From positions 1 to 64,000 of the forward strand of contig NZ_JBEXCV010000024.1 in assembly GCF_040605455.1 (NCBI RefSeq): 64,000 nucleotides of DNA, read 5' to 3'. This stretch comes from Embleya sp040605455 (GTDB lineage Bacteria > Actinomycetota > Actinomycetes > Streptomycetales > Streptomycetaceae). Position numbers and translations under genes: made by a program. The notes beneath the pieces are model-generated. The model was given only the letters and a program-made list of their open reading frames with translations. It was not told the origin of the DNA and ran no database searches. This document shows, piece by piece, positions 1 through 9,400 of the stretch (the first letter of the stretch is position 1; each line of letters opens with the position of its first letter).

Positions 1-45
1 TAACCAAAAATAATCAACCCCCTAGTCGCCCCCACGCCCAAACCA

Positions 46-87
46 GGGGGGGGGGGGGGGGGGGGGGCGCCCCCCCCCCCCCCCCCC
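46..87. repeat. G22/C18 homopolymer inverted repeat at window edge
   Basis: A run of 22 G (46-67), then CG, then a run of 18 C (70-87) forms a perfect self-complementary block. The preceding 45 bases are AT-richer than anything nearby. This is most easily explained as a contig end or assembly artefact. A very strong hairpin downstream of the minus-strand YidD gene is possible but less likely. Confidence 0.7.
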
Positions 88-107
88 GACCGCTCCTCAC
101 CCGCCGG

Positions 108-776
108 TCAGCGCCGCTTCGCCCGGCGTGTGGCCGGCACCGGGTCGAAGCCGCCGTTGCCGGGCCGGCAGCGGATCAGTCGACGGGCGATCAGATACGT
201 ACCGCGGACCGCGCCGTGCCGGTGCAGGGCCTTCTTCCCGTAGGTCGAACAGGATGGCGTGAAGGCGCAGCACGGTGGGTTGAGCGGACTGATCTCGGTG
301 CGGTAGCGCTCGACGGCGGCACCGAGACGGCGGGCGGGCGGGCCACCACGCGGGCGGAGCAGGCTGGTCATGGTGATCCACACCAGGCGCAGCGAGAGGA
401 GGCTGAGCAGGCAGGCGTCGCAGCCGCAGTCGTTGCCGCCGCGACTGCCGCCGCCGCTGCTGCTTCCGCCACTGTTTCCGCCGCCTCCGAAGCAGCCGCC
501 GCGACCTCCGCCGCCGGAGCCACCACTGCCCGAGCCGCCACTGCCGCCGGAACCGCCGCTCCCGCCGCCGCCGAACAGGCCCTCGCCGCCTCCGCCGCCA
601 CCTCCGGAGAGGTCGTTGACGGCATCGGCTCCGTCCGAGAGGTCCTCACGGCGGTCCCGCCGCCGTCGACGCGCCTCTTCCTCCTCCAGCCGGCGACGCC
701 GTTCCTCGGGCGTCCCGCCGGGCGAACCCGCGCCTTCCCCGAACAGGGGATGCGGTTCCGGTGGCGGTTGGGTCAT
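108..776 (-). CDS. yidD: YidD-family membrane protein insertion factor with long Gly-rich N-terminal extension
   Basis: The last ~75 of 222 residues carry the YidD (DUF37) signature: YRTEISPLNPPCCAFTPSCS, then a Tyr/Lys stretch, RHGAVRG, RLIRCRPGNGG and FDPVP. YidD proteins are small, membrane-associated factors that assist YidC-dependent insertion of inner-membrane proteins. The ATG at 776 has GGGGAG upstream. The first ~55 residues are charged (poly-Glu/Arg). Residues ~55-120 are almost only Gly and Ser, with a Cys-rich CGCDACLL stretch just before a hydrophobic LLSLRLVW segment. Typical YidD proteins are 70-120 residues, so this one is roughly double length. The usual rnpA-yidD-yidC neighbours are absent, so this may be a second YidD-like copy. 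Family assignment is firm. The role of the extension is unknown. Confidence 0.8.
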   Translation of the reverse strand: MTQPPPEPHPLFGEGAGSPGGTPEERRRRLEEEEARRRRRDRREDLSDGADAVNDLSGGGGGGGEGLFGGGGSGGSGGSGGSGSGGSGGGGRGGCFGGGGNSGGSSSGGGSRGGNDCGCDACLLSLLSLRLVWITMTSLLRPRGGPPARRLGAAVERYRTEISPLNPPCCAFTPSCSTYGKKALHRHGAVRGTYLIARRLIRCRPGNGGFDPVPATRRAKRR

Positions 777-874
777 GGTGGTGCTCCCCGTGTTCCGGAT
801 CTATGTTCGGGGCAATCTACCGGGATCCGTTCGGCGTCGTTCGGGTCTCCCGGCCCGCATCAGGAGGCACCCGC

Positions 875-2056
875 ATGGCCAAGGCACCCGCGTTCGACCC
901 GATGGATCCGCTCGGTATCGACGATCTGCTCGACCCCGAGGACAAGGCGATCCGAGACACCGTGCGCCGGTTCTGTGCCGACCACGTCACTCCGTACGTT
1001 GCCGAGTGGTTCGAGCGCGGCGCGCTGCCCGACGTGCGTGAACTGGCTCGCGGGCTGGGCGGGATCGGCGTGCTCGGGATGACCCTGGACGGCTACGGCT
1101 GCGCCGGGACCAGCGCTGTGCAGTACGGCCTGGCCTGCCTGGAACTGGAGGCGTGTGACTCGGGGTTGCGCTCGCTGGTGTCGGTGCAGGGCTCGCTGGC
1201 GATGTTCGCGATCCACCGCTTCGGCACCGAGGAGCAGCGGCGCACATGGCTGCCTCGCCTCGCCGCCGGCGAGGCGCTGGGCTGCTACGGCCTGACCGAG
1301 CCCGACCACGGCTCGGACCCGGCGTCGATGCGCACGCACGCCAAGCGCGACGGCGACGACTGGGTGCTCAGCGGTCGCAAGATGTGGATCACCAACGGTT
1401 CGGTGGCCGACGTCGCGGTGATCTGGGCGCAGACCGAGGACGGCGTGCGCGGCTTCGTGGTGCCCACCGACACCGCCGGGTTCGCGGCCCACGACATCAA
1501 ACACAAGATGTCCCTGCGCGCGTCGATCACCAGCGAACTGACGCTGGACGAGGTACGGCTGCCGGCCGATGCGGTGCTGCCCGACGTGGTGGGCATGCGC
1601 GGTCCGCTGACGTGCCTGGGCGAGGCCCGGTACGGCATCGTGTGGGGCTCGGTCGGCGCGGCGCGCTCGTGTTTCGAGTCCGCACTGGAGTACGCCCGCA
1701 CGCGTGAGCAGTTCGGCCGGCCGATCGGTGGCTTCCAGCTGACCCAGGCCAAGCTGGCGGACATGGCGGTGGAGATCGGCAAGGCGCACCTGCTCGCGCT
1801 GCACCTGGGCCGGCGCAAGGACGCGGGGGCGGTGCGGCCGGAGCAGATCAGCTTCGGCAAGCTCAACAACGTCCGCGAGGCGATCGCGATCGCCCGCGAG
1901 GCGCGCACGATCCTGGGCGCGAACGGAATCTCGCTGGAATACCCGGTGATCCGACACATGAACAACCTGGAATCGGTGCTGACCTACGAGGGCACCTCCG
2001 AGATGCACACCCTGGTCATCGGCAAGGCACTCACCGGCCTGGACGCCTTCCACTGA
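875..2056 (+). CDS. gcdH: Acyl-CoA dehydrogenase, glutaryl-CoA dehydrogenase type
   Basis: A flavoprotein of 393 residues, the family's normal length. It is expected to oxidise and decarboxylate glutaryl-CoA to crotonyl-CoA in lysine/tryptophan breakdown. Seen: the FAD-contact motif YGLTEPDHGSDP, WITNGSVADV, the domain with REQFGRPIGGFQL, and the C-terminal TYEGTSEMH, whose Glu aligns with the catalytic base of glutaryl-CoA dehydrogenases. Two longer in-frame starts exist from 761. The ATG at 875 is preferred because AGGAGG lies at 862-867 and the protein then begins close to the family start. It is divergent from yidD and about 140 bases upstream of the DUF1206 gene. No glutarate pathway partners are visible, so substrate specificity rests on family resemblance; another short-chain acyl-CoA is possible. 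Confidence 0.85.
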   Translation: MAKAPAFDPMDPLGIDDLLDPEDKAIRDTVRRFCADHVTPYVAEWFERGALPDVRELARGLGGIGVLGMTLDGYGCAGTSAVQYGLACLELEACDSGLRSLVSVQGSLAMFAIHRFGTEEQRRTWLPRLAAGEALGCYGLTEPDHGSDPASMRTHAKRDGDDWVLSGRKMWITNGSVADVAVIWAQTEDGVRGFVVPTDTAGFAAHDIKHKMSLRASITSELTLDEVRLPADAVLPDVVGMRGPLTCLGEARYGIVWGSVGAARSCFESALEYARTREQFGRPIGGFQLTQAKLADMAVEIGKAHLLALHLGRRKDAGAVRPEQISFGKLNNVREAIAIAREARTILGANGISLEYPVIRHMNNLESVLTYEGTSEMHTLVIGKALTGLDAFH

Positions 2057-2195
2057 CCCGACCCGACCTCCCCGACGCTCCCGTATCGCCGCGGCTTTGC
2101 GTGCCGTTTGCCCGCGCCCGGTCAGGGCAGACGTCAGCCCAGCCGACTGCCGCAGGGCACGGCCGCGAAATCGCGGAAAGCATTGGGGATACGAC

Positions 2196-3068
2196 ATGTC
2201 AGCGTCAGCCTCCATGGCCGAATCGGGTCGAGCGGCCAAGGCCGCGGGGCGGCAGGCCGCCGACAGCAAGGTGATGGTGGGCCTTGCTCGGGCGGGCCTC
2301 GCCGCTCGCGGACTCCTTTACATCCTCGTCGGTGTCATCGCGGTGCAGATCGCCTTCGGCGACAAGAATCAGGAGGCCGACCGCGGCGGTGCCGTCGAGG
2401 AGATCGGCAGCAAACCGTTCGGCGAGGCGATGTTGTGGGTGCTGGTCGTCGCACTGATCGGGATGTCTTTGTGGCGGCTGGTCGAGGCCGCGTTCGGGCA
2501 GGCCGTGCCGGACGGCGGCAAGGCGGGCAAACGCCTGATGTCGCTGGGCCGGGCGATCTTCTACGGTGTGGTGGTCGCCTCGCTGATCCGCACGCTCACC
2601 GCGAGCGACGGTGGCGGGGGTCAGGGCCAAGAGCAGGGCGGCAGCAGCAACAAGACCTCCAAGGACCTCACCGCCAAGGCCCTGGACTGGCCGGGCGGCC
2701 GATACCTGGTCGGCCTGGCCGGACTGGTGCTGCTCGGCGTCGGGATCGGGATGGCGGTGCGGTACGCGCTGCGCAAGTTCCGGGAGAAGCTGAACACGGG
2801 GGAGATGAGCCCGCTCCAACGCCGGATGGTGGACCTGCTCGGGATGATCGGCGGGATCAGCCGAGGCGTGGTGTTCGGCGCTGCCGGGGTGTTCGTGGTG
2901 GTGGCGGCGGTGAAGTTCGACCCGGATCGGGCCAAGGGGGTCGACGAGACGCTGCGCTCGTTCGCCGGTACGCCGGTGGGACCCGCACTGCTGGTGGCGA
3001 TCGCGCTGGGCCTGGTGGTGTTCGGGCTGTATTCGTTCTGTGAGGCGCGTTGGCGGCGGGTGCGCTGA
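2196..3068 (+). CDS. DUF1206 six-helix membrane protein
   Basis: A protein of 290 residues with three pairs of hydrophobic helices, the DUF1206 arrangement. The segments begin near LAARGLLYILVGVIAVQIAF, LWVLVVALIGMSLW, AIFYGVVVASLI, LVGLAGLVLLGVGIGM, GVVFGAAGVFVVVAAV and LLVAIALGLVVFGLYSF. A Gly/Gln-rich linker (GGGGQGQEQGG) separates repeats two and three. The ATG at 2196 gives a short soluble N-terminus before helix 1. The upstream open frame from 2097 has poor coding character. DUF1206 proteins are common in actinobacteria and have no established function. Its stop lies 6 bases from the stop of the convergent ATPase gene. Confidence 0.85.
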   Translation: MSASASMAESGRAAKAAGRQAADSKVMVGLARAGLAARGLLYILVGVIAVQIAFGDKNQEADRGGAVEEIGSKPFGEAMLWVLVVALIGMSLWRLVEAAFGQAVPDGGKAGKRLMSLGRAIFYGVVVASLIRTLTASDGGGGQGQEQGGSSNKTSKDLTAKALDWPGGRYLVGLAGLVLLGVGIGMAVRYALRKFREKLNTGEMSPLQRRMVDLLGMIGGISRGVVFGAAGVFVVVAAVKFDPDRAKGVDETLRSFAGTPVGPALLVAIALGLVVFGLYSFCEARWRRVR

Positions 3069-3074
3069 GGCGGC

Positions 3075-3479
3075 TTATCCTCCGGTCCCCTCGTGCAGGG
3101 TGACCCGGATGCTCTTGCCGGGGCCGATGGGCAGCACGTCGATGTGGCCGCCGAGTTCGGCCACCATCAGCTTCACGATCATCAGCCCCCGACCGTCCTC
3201 GGCCTCGGGGCCGGTCTCCAGGAGCGCGTGCGGGCGGAACGGGTGGTCGTCGGCGACCTCCAGATGCAGTTCGGCGCCGCTGTGCGAGGCGGTGATCCGG
3301 ATCCGCTCGGTACGGATCGCGGCGTGTCGGACCGCGTTGGACGTCAGCTCGGTGGCCACCAGGAGCATGGTGTCCTCGATCTCCTCGGCCACCCCCCAGG
3401 CGCGTAACAGGTCGCGCAGGCGGTGTCGGACCTCGGGCACGCCCGCGACCGTGGGCGCGATGGTCCAGCGTACGAACAC
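3075..3479 (-). CDS. RsbW-like ATP-binding protein (anti-sigma factor type)
   Basis: A GHKL-type ATPase domain of ~135 residues with the N-box ELTSNAVRHA, a G1-like VADDHP and the G2 box GRGLMIV. This is the actinobacterial HATPase_c_2 family that includes RsbW/SpoIIAB-like anti-sigma regulators, although most Streptomyces copies have no tested partner. The frame stays open upstream to 3833, but that part is Arg/Pro-rich and carries no domain. I place the start at GTG 3479, just before WTIAPTVAG where the domain begins. GTG 3578 is also possible and neither has a convincing ribosome site. No sigma factor or anti-anti-sigma gene is adjacent. Confidence 0.75.
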   Translation of the reverse strand: MFVRWTIAPTVAGVPEVRHRLRDLLRAWGVAEEIEDTMLLVATELTSNAVRHAAIRTERIRITASHSGAELHLEVADDHPFRPHALLETGPEAEDGRGLMIVKLMVAELGGHIDVLPIGPGKSIRVTLHEGTGG

Positions 3480-3829
3480 AGGGCCGGCTCGATGTTCGGC
3501 ATCGGCGTCGTGCCGGGTGTCCGCCGAGGCACGCCGGTCGTGTCGTGCGCGGGCACGGGCCCGCCCGACGGCGGTCACGGATGACTCGACGAGTGGTACG
3601 CGGCCGGGACGGCCATCGGCTGAGGCGGGTGTGGTGCGCGTGTGGGGGAGGGCATCCCGGTGTCCTTCGCTTCGTTCACTGCGGTTCGCGGGTGGTCTTG
3701 CCGGCGTTGGCAGTGTGCGATGGCGAATCGTGCTTGTGGCGTGGTTTTCCGGGTGTGATACGTAATGCTTCGGTAAGCGACACTTCGTCTCGACTTTGGG
3801 TCCGCTTCGCACCCTGTTCGGACTCGGGA
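3480..3829. promoter_or_regulatory. Upstream region of the minus-strand ATPase gene
   Basis: About 350 bases between the ATPase and arfB. The part from 3700 to 3830 is less GC-rich than its surroundings and probably holds the promoter or leader of the ATPase gene. If translation starts upstream, some of this is coding. No other gene is supported. Confidence 0.3.
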
Positions 3830-4252
3830 TCAATCCCCGGTCGAGCGCCGCAGTCGTTTGATCTCACCGCGATGGTGCTTGTTGCGCAGCCTGCGCTCGC
3901 GCATCCCGCGCGAGGGCTTGGTCGGCCGCCGCGGGGGCGGGGGCGGGGCGGTGGCCTCGACCAGGATGTCGATCAGTCGGCGCACCGCGCTCTGGCGGTT
4001 CATCAGCTGTGAGCGCTGTTCGGAGGAGGCGACGGTGAGCACGCCGTCCACCAGACGTCCTTCCAGTCGGCGCAGGGCACGCTCCTTGAGCACGTCGGGC
4101 AGCATCGTGCTGGCGCCCAGGTCGAAGGACACCTCGGCCCGGCTGTCCGTGGTGTTCACCGACTGCCCGCCCGGTCCGGAGGAGCGCGAGAACCGCCACG
4201 ACAGCTCGGCGGCGGGTATCACCACGCCGCGAATGTCGAGATCTGTCGTCAT
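3830..4252 (-). CDS. arfB: Peptidyl-tRNA hydrolase ArfB (ICT1/YaeJ ribosome rescue)
   Basis: A protein of 140 residues with the class I release-factor core SRSSGPGGQSVNTTDSR, whose GGQ hydrolyses peptidyl-tRNA, and no stop-codon recognition domain. The C-terminal tail is Arg/Lys-rich (RGMRERRLRNKHHRGEIKR), as in ArfB/ICT1, where it enters the empty mRNA channel of stalled ribosomes. The ATG at 4252 begins MTTDLDIRG at the normal family start; the longer frame from 4384 lacks similarity. It is divergently transcribed from the S9 peptidase gene across ~95 bases. ArfB would rescue non-stop ribosomes as a back-up to trans-translation. Confidence 0.9.
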   Translation of the reverse strand: MTTDLDIRGVVIPAAELSWRFSRSSGPGGQSVNTTDSRAEVSFDLGASTMLPDVLKERALRRLEGRLVDGVLTVASSEQRSQLMNRQSAVRRLIDILVEATAPPPPPRRPTKPSRGMRERRLRNKHHRGEIKRLRRSTGD

Positions 4253-4280
4253 ACGGACATGATCCCGCCTGGAACCGGCT

Positions 4281-4292
4281 CGGGTCGACCCG
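4281..4292. promoter_or_regulatory. Perfect 12-bp palindrome in the arfB/S9 peptidase divergent promoter
   Basis: CGGGTCGACCCG lies midway between two divergent starts (4252 and 4348). It could be an operator half-pair or simply a GC-rich chance palindrome. No cognate regulator is adjacent. Confidence 0.25.
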
Positions 4293-4347
4293 GTTTTCGA
4301 GGGCCCCGCCGGATGCTTTCCCGGCTCCGGATGGAGAGGATCGGGGA

Positions 4348-6357
4348 ATGAGTGCCGACATGAACGCCGACGAGACGAAGACATACGGTTCCTGGGCCTC
4401 GCCGATCACGGCCGAGCGCTTGGTGGAAGGGGCCGCGAACCCCGGCGACATCCGGGCCGACGGCGAGGACGTGTGGTGGTCGGAGGGCCGGCCGTCCGAG
4501 GGCGGGCGCATCCAACTGGTGCGACTACGGCCGGGCGACTCCCCCGAGGACGTGCTCCCGGAGGGCTTCTCGGCGCGCACTCGCGTGCACGAGTACGGCG
4601 GCGGGGCCTGGACCGTGCGCGCGGGCGTGCTGGTCTTCGCGAACTGGGCCGACCAGCGGCTGTACCGCCTCGCGCCGGGCGACGTGGCGCCGGTGCCGAT
4701 CACCGCCGAGCCCGAGACCGAGGCGGGTCTGCGCTACGCCGACTGCACGATCGTGCCGGCGGGGCAGTGGGGGCCGGGCGAGTGGCTGGTCGCGGTGCGC
4801 GAGAGCCATGAGCCGGCCGCGGTCAAGGCGCACGGCGAGGCGGTCAACGAGATCGTCGCGCTGTCGCTGGACGGCCTCGGCGGCGAGCGGGTCCTGGTCA
4901 CCGGCCCGGACTTCGTGTCCTCGCCGCGCCCGGCTGCGGACGGCTCGGCGCTGGCCTGGACCCAGTGGTCGCATCCGGACATGCCGTGGGACGCCGCCGA
5001 ATTGATGGTCGCGGCGATCGAGGCGGGGCCGCGACCCACCGGCGCGCAGGCGGTCGCGGGCGGTGGGCACGAGTCGGTGGTTCAGCCCGAGTGGGGACCG
5101 GACGGCGCGCTGTGGTTCGGTTCCGACCGCACCGGCTGGTGGAACCTGTACCGGGTCGGGGCGGGCGGTCAGGTCGAGGCGGTTGCGCCGGTCGAGGCGG
5201 AGATCGGCGGCCCGCAGTGGGTCTTCGGCGAGCGCTTCTACACCTTCCTCGACGACGGCCGGATCGCCTGCTCGGTCAACTCCGGCGGTTTCGCGCACCT
5301 GGGCATCGTCGATCCGACCCGCCCGGAGCAGCCGCCCGTGCGGGTGGAGACCGGCCTGACGTGGTTGTCCGACCTGGCCGCGGCGCCCGGCGGCGTACTG
5401 CTCGTCGGCGGCGGTCCGGACGACGAGGACGCGCCCCGACGGGTCCGGCTCGCGGCCGGCGCGACGACCGCGTTGCAGATCGAACGGCTGCGGCCGGCCC
5501 GGGACTTCGGCTTCGACGCGCGGTGGTTCAGCGCACCGCGGGCGATCGAGTTCCCCTCCGCGGCCGGCCGCACGGCGCACGCGCTGTTGTACCTGCCGAA
5601 GAACCCGGACGCAGCAGCCCCCGAGGGTGCGCTGCCGCCGCTGATCGTGTCGATCCACGGCGGTCCGACCGCGCAGGCGCCGGCGGTGCTGAACCTGCGG
5701 ATCCAGTACTGGACCAGCCGGGGCTTCGCGGTGGCGGACGTGAACTACGGCGGCAGCACCGGCTACGGGCGCCAGTACCGCAACCTGCTGTACGACTCGT
5801 GGGGCATCGTGGACGTCGAGGACTGCACGGCGGTGGCCCGGCACCTCGCCGACACCGGCGTCGTGGACGGCGCCAAGCTGGCCATTCGCGGCGGTTCGGC
5901 GGGCGGCTACACCACGCTGGCCGCACTGGTGGCGGGCGACGACTTCACGGCCGGCGCGAGCCACTTCGGCGTCGCCGACATCGCCGCGCTGGCCCGCCAC
6001 ACGCACAAGTTCGAATCACGCTACCTGGATCGCCTGGTCGGCCCCTATCCCGAGGCCGAGGCGGTGTACCGGGCGCGCTCGCCGATCAACCACACCGAGC
6101 ACCTGTCCAGCCCGCTCGCGGTCTTCCAGGGCCTGGAGGACCAGGTGGTCCCGCCGGCCCAGGCCGAGCTGATCGTGGCCGCGCTGAAGGAGAAGCAACT
6201 CCCCTACGTCTACCTGGCGTTCGAGGGAGAACAGCACGGATTCCGACGGTCGGAGAACATCATCCGTGCCCTGGAAGCCGAACTGTGGTTTTACGGGCGC
6301 GTGTTCGGCTTCGACCCGGCGGACGAGATCGAGGCTCCGCCGGGCGGCGGCTTCTGA
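4348..6357 (+). CDS. S9 family serine peptidase (prolyl oligopeptidase/acylaminoacyl-peptidase type)
   Basis: A cytoplasmic-type peptidase of 669 residues with no signal peptide. The N-terminal ~400 residues form a beta-propeller-like region containing WSEGRPSEGGR and LWFGSDRTGWWNLYRV. The C-terminal alpha/beta-hydrolase domain has the oxyanion region VSIHGGPTAQ, the nucleophile motif GGSAGGY, the acid in GLEDQVVPP and the His in EGEQHGF. S9 enzymes cleave short peptides after Pro or release acylated or N-terminal residues; the exact specificity cannot be read here. The ATG at 4348 has GGAGAGG 8 bases upstream; ATG 4360 is an alternative. It ends before a strong bidirectional terminator. Confidence 0.88.
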   Translation: MSADMNADETKTYGSWASPITAERLVEGAANPGDIRADGEDVWWSEGRPSEGGRIQLVRLRPGDSPEDVLPEGFSARTRVHEYGGGAWTVRAGVLVFANWADQRLYRLAPGDVAPVPITAEPETEAGLRYADCTIVPAGQWGPGEWLVAVRESHEPAAVKAHGEAVNEIVALSLDGLGGERVLVTGPDFVSSPRPAADGSALAWTQWSHPDMPWDAAELMVAAIEAGPRPTGAQAVAGGGHESVVQPEWGPDGALWFGSDRTGWWNLYRVGAGGQVEAVAPVEAEIGGPQWVFGERFYTFLDDGRIACSVNSGGFAHLGIVDPTRPEQPPVRVETGLTWLSDLAAAPGGVLLVGGGPDDEDAPRRVRLAAGATTALQIERLRPARDFGFDARWFSAPRAIEFPSAAGRTAHALLYLPKNPDAAAPEGALPPLIVSIHGGPTAQAPAVLNLRIQYWTSRGFAVADVNYGGSTGYGRQYRNLLYDSWGIVDVEDCTAVARHLADTGVVDGAKLAIRGGSAGGYTTLAALVAGDDFTAGASHFGVADIAALARHTHKFESRYLDRLVGPYPEAEAVYRARSPINHTEHLSSPLAVFQGLEDQVVPPAQAELIVAALKEKQLPYVYLAFEGEQHGFRRSENIIRALEAELWFYGRVFGFDPADEIEAPPGGGF

Positions 6358-6382
6358 GTCGACTGCGGATCACACGCGCGAA

Positions 6383-6421
6383 CAGCCCCGCCCGGCCGAG
6401 GGATTCGGCCGGGCGGGGCTG
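6383..6421. terminator. Bidirectional terminator between S9 peptidase and FG-GAP exoprotein genes
   Basis: A 17-bp perfect stem (6383-6399 with 6405-6421) and a GGGAT loop, placed between two convergent stops. There is no clear T-tract, which is common for GC-rich actinobacterial terminators. Confidence 0.8.
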
Positions 6422-6472
6422 CTTCGTCATGGTCGGGAGCGCCCTCGGGGCCTCCGTCGGGTGGGTGAGCGG

Positions 6473-9400
6473 CTACCAGAAGCCGGGTGCCGCCTGCCAC
6501 GCGTCGTTGGGGCTGTCGAAGCCCCCGTCGGTACGCGCGGTGAACAGGAACGCCGTGGTGGCGCCGGTTTGGTAGTTGTACATGATCGAGATGTCGTCGC
6601 GGCCGTCGGCGTTCTGGTCACCGGATACCGGCAGACCGGCGCTGATGCCCCACCACCCACCGTCGGCCGTGTCCCACGACTTCACGTCGGCCTGGAGGCC
6701 GCCGCTGCCGTCGGACTTGCCGAGGAACGTGAACAGGGCGGAGTGGCCGTTGCCGTAGTCGTACATCGCGGCGGCGTCGGCCTTGCCGTCGCCGTTGTAG
6801 TCGCCGCTGGTGAGCTTGACCCGGGACCAGTCCCAGTTGCCCGGCTCGGTACGCCACGACTCGAACGGGACCGCGAAGCCGCCGTTCGGCCCGGCGAGCA
6901 TGGTGTGGAAGGAGACGACGCCGCTGTAATAGCCGTACATGCCCGCGATGTCGTCGCGGCCGTCGCCGTTGTAGTCGCCCACGACGTACTTGGCGCTGTT
7001 CCAGTACCAGTTGCCGGGGTTGGATCGCCAACTGGCGAAGGGATCGTTGAAGGTGCCGTCGGGCTTGGCGATCCAGGTGTAGGCACCGGTCGAGCCACCG
7101 CCGTGGTCGTAGAGCATGGCGGTGTCGTCGCGACCGTCACCATTGAAGTCGCCGGCCAGGAACACGGCCTTGCCCCAGTCCCAGTTGCCCGGGCCCACGT
7201 AGGCGCTGCCGGCACCGTCGGTGAAGGTGCCGTCGGCCTTGGCGAGGAACGTGAACAGCCGGTTGCTGCCGTCCCCGTAGCCGTAGAGGCCGGCCACGTC
7301 GTCGCGGCCGTCGCCGTTGAAGTCGCCGGTGACCCACTTGGTGCTCTCGTAGCGCATCCAGCCGACGTGCGCGGTCCAGGCGTTGAACGGCGCGTTGTAG
7401 CCGCCCTGTGGCCTGGCGGTCAGGGTGTGGAAGGCGGTGGTGTCGTTGCCGTAGTTGTAGACGGTGAGCAGGTCGGCCCGGCCGTCGCCGTTGAAGTCGC
7501 CCGACAGGTCGGTGCGCAGGTCGGCGGTGCGGTCCTCCGGGTGGTGGTCGACATAGGCGCCGGTGGTCGGGTTCAGCCGGATGTAGCCACCCTGGAAGCT
7601 GACCCGACGGTCGCCGTTGTGGACCGTGAACTCGTCGGACACGGGATAACCGAGGTAGCCCTGCTCCCACCGGAGGGAGGCCCACTTGGCGCGGATCGGG
7701 CCACGCACGGACCAGGCCTCACCCACGGCCGCGTTCCAGTAGATCGAGGTGCTGTTGGCGGTTTCGGAGAGTTTGCGGAAGTGGTTGTAGTGGCCGGTAT
7801 TGCCGGGCACGTCGGACTCGTCCGTGGTCGGGAAGCCGAGCTCGGCCGGACCGCCGAGCGAGAGGTACTTGTCGTAGATGCCGCCGTGGACGGACCACGC
7901 GCCGAATTCGGGCGTCGAGTAGATCGCGCCGAAACCGCCCCTGCCCTGGAAGGTGTTGATCGACGCCGACCCGATGCCGATCGTGTGGTCGTCGCCGGTG
8001 GGATAGCCCAGATCGCCGGTCTCCCAACCCAGCGACGCCCACTTGGCGCGGATCGCGCCGCCGACCTCCTTGGCCCCGGTGCTGGGGTGCCAATAGATCG
8101 ACCAGTCCTCACCGTTGGGACGCTTGAGGTGGACGTAGCGGCCGAGTTGGTCGCCGGTGACGTCCATGTTCACGACCGGATAGCCGCGCGTGGCCTGATC
8201 GGCGGCGCGGTACTTGGTCAGGACCGGGCCACACAGCTCGAACTTGGCACCCGCAGCGGGTCCGAAGAGCTCGCACTCCGACCACGGCGTGCCCGCGGCG
8301 ACCGACCGTGGAGCGCCGAACGCGGAGCCGTTGCTCAGGGCGCGGCCGGGGAACTCCACGATCTTGCCGGTCGGGTCCTGCGCCCACAGGTCGACGAAGC
8401 CGTCCTTCTCGTAGTCCCCGTCGGAGGACACGAGCGGATAGGCGACGTCGGTGAAGCCGTTGCCGATCGAGGTGGTGCGTACGGTCGGGTCGCCGTAGAC
8501 GGTCAGGTCCAGTGCGGTCGGGTTGCCGTCCGTGGCGCTGTCGGTGGTCTTGCGGCGACTCGTGTACTGGTGGATCTTGCCGGTGCTCTTGTCCCGCGCC
8601 CAGATCTCGGGCAGACCGTCCGCGTTCAGGTCGCCCGGAGCGATCAGGGTCAGGTTCGCCCAGTCGGCGCTGCCCAGGGAGATCGCGTCGGAGCGCTGGT
8701 CGAGCATCCCGGCCGGGGTGCCGAGGTAGAGCCAGAGTTCGGCGCCGTTCTTGACGAGCAGATCGGGGTAGTCGGTCGCGTCGATGCCGTTCGGCGTGGC
8801 GCTGTCGTCGTTGACGCTGCCGATGACCAGGATCTGGTCGGCCTTGGCCCAGTGGTCGTTCGTTTCACGGTCTTTGACCCTGAGCTCGGTGCGCCCGCTG
8901 TCGCTCGGCTCCAGCGAGCCGTCGCCGCGTCCGCGATGCATGTAGAGACTGTTACGGTCGCCGGCCGGGGCCGTTCTCAGTACGACCAGGTCCTCGTAGT
9001 AGTCCGCGTTCCAGGTGCCACGATGGGCGAAGGAGAGGGTGCCGTTGAAGGAATCGCCACTCGCCGCTACGGGCTGACCGAAAGTGCCGTCACCTTGGCC
9101 GGTTCGAGTGTCCACGCCCTTCGTGACCGGGTTGGCGTTCCACAGGTCCACGTTGGTGTCGCCGTTGAGGTCACCCGGCTTGTCCCGGTCCGGAGAACGC
9201 TTCGCGTAGTAGAGGTGGTTCCGCACGTCGGAGAGGTTGCCCGCGACGTCGACGCTGCGTACGTAGAGGTGGTTGGGGCCGGCGATGGTGGGCTTGAAGG
9301 CGATGCTCGCCGGGCCGCCCTGCCCGGCTGCGGCGACCTCGCGCACCTTCGGGTCGCCGTCGGTCCACCACCGGTACTTCACGACGTCGGTGACGCCGTT

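Noticed and set aside
3540..3833. N-terminal extension of the anti-sigma-type ATPase
   Set aside because: The in-frame region is Arg/Thr/Pro-rich without conserved features, and its first start is a TTG lacking a ribosome site. The domain begins near 3479.
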